Positions 59,609 to 64,000 of a stretch of DNA of 64,000 nt are shown one piece after another (positions within the stretch are counted from its first letter, which is position 1; every line of letters starts with the position of its first letter). Source of the DNA: Streptomyces viridochromogenes (GTDB lineage Bacteria > Actinomycetota > Actinomycetes > Streptomycetales > Streptomycetaceae); NCBI RefSeq assembly GCF_001270495.1, contig NZ_LGUR01000253.1, forward strand, positions 124,001 to 188,000. The letters are read 5' to 3'. The position numbers and the translations under genes are program-made. The notes below the pieces were generated by a model. That model did no database searches and had not been told where the DNA came from. It saw only the letters and a program-made list of their open reading frames with translations.

Positions 59609-60880
59609 CTACCGCCCTCGGTCATCCGACCGCTCCAGCACCCACCGTCGCACGCCGTACGCCACCACACCCACCGCGAGCACACCCGCGCCCACAACCA
59701 CCGAGATCTGCGGAAGCGAGAACGCCAGGACCGCGCACCCGAGAAGCCCCACCGCCGGCACGACTCGCGAAGTCGCAGCCGAGTCGAGAGTCCAGGCCGA
59801 GGCATTGGCCACCGCGTAGTACGCCAGCACACCGAAGGAGGAGAACCCGATCGCGCCGCGCACGTCCACCGTGGCGGCCAGGACCGCGACCACCACCCCC
59901 ACGGCCAGCTCGGCCCGGTGAGGCACCTGGAAGCGCGGGTGCACGGCGGCCAGGGCGCCGGGCAGGTGCCTGTCGCGGGCCATGGCCAGCGTCGTCCGTG
60001 AGACGCCCAGGATCAGGGCGAGCAGGGAGCCCAGCGCCGCGACAGCCGCTCCCACCCGGACCACCGGTGCCAGCCCCGGCACCCCCGCCGCCCGCACCGC
60101 GTCGGCCAGCGGCGCGCCCGCCTGCCCGAGCCCCTCCGGCCCCAGTACGGAAAGGACAGCCACCGCAACCCACGCGTACACCACCAGCGCGATGCCCAGG
60201 GCCAGGGGAATCGCCCGGGGAATCGTGCGCGCCGGGTCCCGAACCTCCTCACCGAGGGTCGCGATTCGCGCGTACCCGGCGAAGGCGAAGAACAGCAGCC
60301 CCGCCGCCTGCAGCACACCGTCCACGCCGCCCGAGGCCCCGACGTCCAGGCGCCCGGCATCGGACTGCCCAGAGCCCAGACACACGACCACCACACAAGC
60401 GAGGACAGCCAGGACCACCGCCACGATCGCCCGTGTCACCCAGGCGGACTTCTGCACGCCGCCGTAGTTCACCGCGGTCAGCGCCACCACGGTCGCGACC
60501 GCCACCGCGTGCGCCTGCCCCGGCCAGACGTACGCCCCCACGGTGAGCGCCATCGCCGCACAGGAGGCCGTCTTACCGACCACGAACGACCAGCCCGCGA
60601 TATATCCCCAGAACTCCCCGAGCCGCTCGCGCCCGTACACATACGTGCCGCCCGAGGCCGGATACAGCGCGGCGAGCCGCGCCGACGACGTGGCGTTGCA
60701 GTAGGCGACCACGGCCGCGACCGCGAGCCCGAGCAGCAGTCCGGATCCGGCCGCGTGGGCGGCGGGTCCGAGGGCGGCGAAGATTCCGGCCCCGACCATC
60801 GAGCCGAGCCCGATGACCACGGCGTCGCCGACACCCAGGGTGCGCCGCAGCTCGGAGGGGGCGGAGCTGGACAGATTCAT
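59609..60880 (-). CDS. APC superfamily amino acid permease
   Basis: 423-aa transporter with about 12 helices. GVGDAVVIGLGSMVGAGIFA is the helix-1 unwound substrate motif of the APC family, SARLAALYPASGGTYVYGRE the second conserved block, and GYARIATLGEEVRDPARTIP the helix 6-7 signature. ATG 60880 chosen because the in-frame 60970 start adds a non-conserved leader. The substrate is not determinable. The 245 nt downstream hold only degenerate GACGGCCxCTGAGCG repeats. Confidence 0.88.
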   Translation of the reverse strand: MNLSSSAPSELRRTLGVGDAVVIGLGSMVGAGIFAALGPAAHAAGSGLLLGLAVAAVVAYCNATSSARLAALYPASGGTYVYGRERLGEFWGYIAGWSFVVGKTASCAAMALTVGAYVWPGQAHAVAVATVVALTAVNYGGVQKSAWVTRAIVAVVLAVLACVVVVCLGSGQSDAGRLDVGASGGVDGVLQAAGLLFFAFAGYARIATLGEEVRDPARTIPRAIPLALGIALVVYAWVAVAVLSVLGPEGLGQAGAPLADAVRAAGVPGLAPVVRVGAAVAALGSLLALILGVSRTTLAMARDRHLPGALAAVHPRFQVPHRAELAVGVVVAVLAATVDVRGAIGFSSFGVLAYYAVANASAWTLDSAATSRVVPAVGLLGCAVLAFSLPQISVVVGAGVLAVGVVAYGVRRWVLERSDDRGR

Positions 60881-61016
60881 GGCCGGAACCTTACTGATCG
60901 CTGCAACCGAGGGGTGCCGCCGTGACGTCTTGTTCATCAACAGAGCACGAACAAGCGCGCCCGAGATCACAGTGCCGGGAAAGTGCAGGCACAGCGCGGA
61001 GGGGCAGGTTCAGGGC

Positions 61017-61283
61017 ATGACGATCATCAGCTGGATCATTTCGGGGCTGCTGGCCGGAGCCATCGCCAAGTTCCTGCTGCCGGGCCGTGACCCGGGCGGC
61101 TTCATCGGCACGACGCTCATCGGCATCGCGGGCGCGTTCATCGGCGGCTGGATCTCGGCCCGCTGGCTGGACCACCCGATCACCAAGGACTTCTACGACG
61201 GCACCACCTGGGCCGCCGCGATCGGCGGCTCCCTGGTGCTCCTGATCGCCTACCGCCTCCTGTTCGGCCACTCACGCAACTGA
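61017..61283 (+). CDS. GlsB/YeaQ/YmgE family small membrane protein
   Basis: 88 aa with three helices. IISWIISGLLAGAIAKFLLP and GRDPGGFIGTTLIGIAGAFIGG are the signature of this transglycosylase-associated family, implicated in stress responses in other bacteria. ATG 61017; the upstream GGAGGGGCAGG serves as ribosome-binding site. Convergent with yajQ. Confidence 0.88.
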   Translation: MTIISWIISGLLAGAIAKFLLPGRDPGGFIGTTLIGIAGAFIGGWISARWLDHPITKDFYDGTTWAAAIGGSLVLLIAYRLLFGHSRN

Positions 61284-61319
61284 GCCAGGCGAGTACACCC
61301 CGAACCGCAGCCAGCAGGC

Positions 61320-61357
61320 GAGAAGGGTGGGCACCCCGCGGGGTGCCCACCCTTCTC
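61320..61357. terminator. 38-bp perfect palindrome terminator
   Basis: GAGAAGGGTGGGCACCCC (61320-61337), GC, and its exact complement GGGGTGCCCACCCTTCTC (61340-61357), followed by GTAAAG. It lies between the convergent GlsB-type gene and yajQ, so it can stop transcription from both sides. Confidence 0.8.
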
Positions 61358-61370
61358 GTAAAGCATCGAG

Positions 61371-61400
61371 CCGAAGCCGAAGCCGAAGCCGAAGCCGAAG
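61371..61400. repeat. Hexanucleotide microsatellite (CCGAAG)5
   Basis: Five exact tandem copies of CCGAAG just beyond the terminator palindrome and 48 nt before the end of yajQ. Non-coding. Confidence 0.9.
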
Positions 61401-61447
61401 CAGGTGGCGGCGGTGACGGCGGCGGAACCGCGTGCCGGATCAGTTGC

Positions 61448-61936
61448 TCACCGGTAGTTCACGAACTGCAGCGCGAAGTCGAAGTCCTGGCCCTTCAGTA
61501 GGGCGATCACAGCCTGGAGGTCGTCCCGGCTCTTGGAGCTGACCCGCAGCTCGTCGCCCTGTACCTGGGCCTTCACGCCCTTCGGGCCCTCGTCGCGAAT
61601 GATCTTCGCCACCTTCTTCGCGTTCTCCTGGGAGATGCCCTCCTCGATCGACGCGAAGATCTTGTATTCCTTGCCCGAGAGCTGGGGCTCGCCCGCGTCC
61701 AGGGCCTTCAGCGAGATCCCGCGCTTGATCAGCTTGGACTGGAAGACGTCGAGGACAGCCTTCACCCGGTCCTCGGAGTTCGCCTCCATCAGGATCTTTT
61801 CACCGGACCACGAGATCGAGGCACCCACGCCCTTGAAGTCGTAGCGCTGTGAGATCTCCTTGGCGGCCTGGTTGAGGGCGTTGTCGACCTCCTGCCGCTC
61901 GACCTTCGAGACGATGTCGAAACTGGAGTCGGCCAT
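61448..61936 (-). CDS. yajQ: YajQ family nucleotide-binding protein
   Basis: 162-aa cytosolic protein with the two RRM-like halves of Yaj[21 protein letters not shown] at the start, [15 protein letters not shown] and [20 protein letters not shown] toward the end. Some members bind c-di-GMP; function here unknown. Intact and normal length. Confidence 0.95.
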   Translation of the reverse strand: MADSSFDIVSKVERQEVDNALNQAAKEISQRYDFKGVGASISWSGEKILMEANSEDRVKAVLDVFQSKLIKRGISLKALDAGEPQLSGKEYKIFASIEEGISQENAKKVAKIIRDEGPKGVKAQVQGDELRVSSKSRDDLQAVIALLKGQDFDFALQFVNYR

Positions 61937-62160
61937 GTCCTGTGGCTCCTTGTATCGGGGTGCGTATGAGGTGCGTATCGGCGGGCGTGGGGGTGGCCGC
62001 CGAGCCCGGGCAGGCCCCGGACCGCATTCTCACAAGCCTAGCCACCCCTCGTCCCCCGGGCCGCGATCAATCGGGTGGCGAAGCACCCCTACCCATCGGG
62101 TATTGTTTACGTCGTTGCCAGGGAGCACCGCCGCAAAGCGGTTCGAACGGCAGCAACCCC

Positions 62161-62242
62161 GGCGGTGTGCCCGAGCGGCCAAAGGGAGCAGACTGTAAAT
62201 CTGCCGGCTCAGCCTTCCCAGGTTCGAATCCTGGCGCCGCCA
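62161..62242 (+). tRNA. tRNA-Tyr (anticodon GTA)
   Basis: 82 nt. Acceptor stem GGCGGTG pairs with CGCCGCC (one G-U), discriminator A. The anticodon loop CTGTAAA reads GTA; a long variable arm is present, as expected for bacterial tRNA-Tyr; T-arm CAGGTTCGAATCCTG. CCA is not encoded. Promoter probably around GGTATTGTTTACG (62099-62111). tRNA-Tyr is the attachment site of the Streptomyces element SLP1, and here an integrase remnant lies directly downstream. Confidence 0.97.
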
Positions 62243-62250
62243 CGCTGAGG

Positions 62251-62295
62251 GAAACCCCCTTCGATCAGGTTACTTACCTGGTCGAAGGGGGTTTC
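62251..62295. terminator. 20-bp stem terminator between tRNA-Tyr and integrase remnant
   Basis: GAAACCCCCTTCGATCAGGT (62251-62270) pairs with ACCTGGTCGAAGGGGGTTTC (62276-62295), one non-Watson-Crick position, loop TACTT, followed by TTGTT. It serves the tRNA and, in the other direction, the integrase gene. Confidence 0.85.
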
Positions 62296-62417
62296 TTGTT
62301 GGCTGCCACTGTTCGATTCGTTGTGGACGGGGGCATGGACGTGTCTCACCTCGTACCGCCCATATCCCACTGTTGATCAGTGCGTGTCCCCCAGGTGTCC
62401 CCCGGGGGAGAGCTTGA

Positions 62418-63799
62418 TCACTCTGGCTCGTTCCACTCCCGAAGGGCTGCGTCGATACGACTGTTCGCACGCTCCCGCGTCTGGTCGAGCACCTTGGCGT
62501 ACACCTTGTGCAGCACCGCGATGCTGTCCGGCGCGGCGGGCGCACTCCATGGCGTCCACCCCAGAACTGAGCCAGAACGACACCCCGGCGTGCCGGAGGT
62601 CGTAGGGGCGCTGGGCTAGCAGCGAGGACGTTTCCGCCTCGGTCAACACGTCCTTCCGGGCCTTGGCCTGCCCACACCTGCCCGTAACCGGTCTCCTGTA
62701 GCAGGCCATCGCGGTTCGTCCGGAAGAGTCGGCCATCGGGTGCTGTGCTGTGTCTGGCGATGTGCTGCCGCAGCAGACGGACGAAGTGCGGCGGGATCGG
62801 CACCGGATGGGAGTCCTTCTTGGCGCGGGTCTTGAGGTGGCGCATCTCGTGCGCCGTGCCGTCGTCGGTCCAACTCCGTCCGGCCCGGACAACTCCCTGC
62901 CGGAGGGTGAGCATCCCCCACCCCGTCTCCGAAGGTGGCACTGGCTCACCCGTAGGCCGGCGGCCTCGGCGGGACGCATGGCCGCGTAGTACAGGCACCC
63001 GAAGAACGCTTCCAGGTGCTGCCCGCGTGGACCCTGTTCCCGGACCCCTGCCAACAGCGCGCGGACCTGACGAGGGTTGGCGACGCTCTCGGGGTCCACC
63101 GCTTCCACTGACTTCGGGGCGGTCCACTTCACGGCCGTGATCGGGTTGGCCGGCATGGTGAAGTACTGCTCTTCCACGGCGAGTCCGAGAACGTCGCTCA
63201 GGCAGGCACGCTTGCGCTTTGCGGTGCGCGGTGATGCCTCTTTTCCCGTCCAGCCGTAGGGACAGCTCGTCCAGGGCCAGACGTACGGTCGCGGGGTCTT
63301 CCATTGCGGAGACCGGCATGGAGTGCTTGGAGATCCAGGCGAGGGCGCGGGCCACGTCGTCCGGCGGGGTCGCGTTCCAGCGGTTCCGGTTGTATGCCCA
63401 CCCGTACAGCGCGCGCCGCATGAGCGCGGTGTCGGGCATCCCCGTCTTCGTTTTCACGAGCGCGGGGGTGATGGTGGCCAGCGCATCGGCGTAGTTCTTC
63501 CGCGATTTTGCCGGGGCCAGTGCCCACTTGCGGTCCACATAGGTGCGGCTGTGCTCGTACCACGTGATGGAACCCTGCTTGGCGCGCAACTCGGATACAG
63601 GCAGGCCCGTTTCCTCGTCGAACTGGTCGCCGCGCCGCACAGCGGACATGAGTTCCGAGCGGCGCCCCTCGGCCTAGACCTTAAGTGTGTAGCTCTTGGA
63701 GTGCTTGCGCTCCCCAACCAGCCAGCGCAGGCGGTAGGGCTTCGGGCGATCCTTGCGAACCTCGATGGAGTAGAGGTGAACGTCGTAGGTCAGTGCCAT
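62418..63799 (-). pseudogene. int: Tyrosine site-specific integrase, decayed
   Basis: The whole integrase can be traced from MALTYDVHLYSIEVRKD (ATG 63799) to AALREWNEPE (stop TGA 62418-62420). It needs one in-frame TAG (63674-63676, where KxQAEGRR would be expected) and at least four frameshifts: an extra A at about 63240, a shift at about 62935, another at about 62668 and a missing dinucleotide at about 62530. Catalytic parts survive in pieces: Arg in AAMRPAEAAGL, PYDLRHAGVSF and the Tyr in LHKVYAKVLDQ. Such integrases belong to actinomycete integrative elements. With this many lesions it is almost surely inactive. Confidence 0.9.
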
Positions 63800-63809
63800 A
63801 TGAACTCCA

Positions 63810-63836
63810 GAGGGGCCTGCCGAAAGCAGGCCCCTC
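63810..63836. terminator. Hairpin between excisionase gene and integrase remnant
   Basis: GAGGGGCCTGC (63810-63820) and GCAGGCCCCTC (63826-63836) pair perfectly with loop CGAAA. It separates the HTH/excisionase stop from the integrase start and may attenuate int transcription. Confidence 0.65.
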
Positions 63837-63860
63837 GTGTCTCGTGTGTGCGGGAGATGG

Positions 63861-64000
63861 TCAGGCGGCAGCCTCTTCGATGGACGACCACCACGCGTCG
63901 AGGTCGGCACGACGGCAGCGAAGCTGACCGTTGGGGAGCTTGATGAGCTTCGGGGCCCTGCCCCGGGCGCGCATGCGGTAGAAGGTGGCGCGGCTCATCT
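63861..64000 (-). CDS. xis: Helix-turn-helix / excisionase-like protein, C-terminal part
   Basis: The frame runs in from the right edge and stops at TGA 63861-63863. The visible end MSRATFYRMRARGRAPKLIK, then LPNGQLRCRRADLDAWWSSI, is the MerR/AlpA-like HTH typical of Xis proteins beside integrases of actinomycete elements. The reading frame looks intact, unlike int. The start lies beyond the window; the Met shown is probably internal. Confidence 0.8.
   Translation of the reverse strand, partial: MSRATFYRMRARGRAPKLIKLPNGQLRCRRADLDAWWSSIEEAAA

Noticed and set aside
62100..62160. GCGGTTCGAACGGC before tRNA-Tyr as a second tRNA fragment or att duplicate
   Set aside because: Only the GGTTCGAA core is shared with the T-loop; flanking stems do not match and no longer identity with the tRNA 3' end exists.

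Overview
The window is high-GC DNA with codon-dense overlapping genes, GTG/ATG starts and families typical of Streptomyces. These include a ydaO-type riboswitch ahead of a LysM/SLT cell-wall enzyme, an S. griseus-type M28 aminopeptidase, and AICE-type integrase remnants at a tRNA-Tyr gene. Everything here is read from sequence and family knowledge; no database search was run.

Left part (1-12.7 kb): the 3' end of nuoE followed by nuoFGHIJKLMN, the distal part of a NADH:menaquinone oxidoreductase (complex I) operon. Most genes in it overlap by 1-8 nt, and it closes with a hairpin. recQ follows. From 14.9 to 25 kb come mainly minus-strand accessory genes: an M56 peptidase, a GntR regulator with a membrane protein (and a very long inverted repeat in front of them), fumarylacetoacetase, a HAD phosphatase, the riboswitch-controlled LysM/SLT protein, a CocE-type hydrolase and a POT peptide transporter. 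From 25 to 39.5 kb lie a polyprenyl diphosphate synthase, secreted CHRD and LolA-like proteins, an ABC exporter pair, an FMN reductase-like protein, an amidase, an unrecognised pair (one with a degenerate P-loop-like motif, one TPR-like), the M28 aminopeptidase, a VOC protein, RarD, and an NmrA-type oxidoreductase divergent from an HxlR redox regulator.

Central module (39.5-57.2 kb): korAB (2-oxoacid:ferredoxin oxidoreductase), one NarL-type response regulator and two paralogous sensor kinases run leftward. Divergent from them is a second, incomplete complex I operon, nuoA2 B2 C2 H2 I2 J2 K2 L2 M2 N2. It has no nuoD, E, F or G, and NuoC2 carries a roughly 300-residue repetitive tail. The layout suggests a ferredoxin-linked variant of complex I fed by KorAB and controlled by the adjacent two-component genes. 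That functional link is inference.

Right part (57.2-64 kb): htpX-like protease, yccF, an SMI1/KNR4-like protein, an APC permease, a GlsB/YeaQ-type small membrane protein, yajQ, tRNA-Tyr(GTA), a strong terminator, then a decayed tyrosine integrase (one in-frame stop and four frameshifts) and the end of an excisionase/HTH gene. This marks the edge of a degenerate integrative element at tRNA-Tyr. Recurrent themes are in-frame 27-bp tandem repeats and low-complexity expansions in several unrelated genes.
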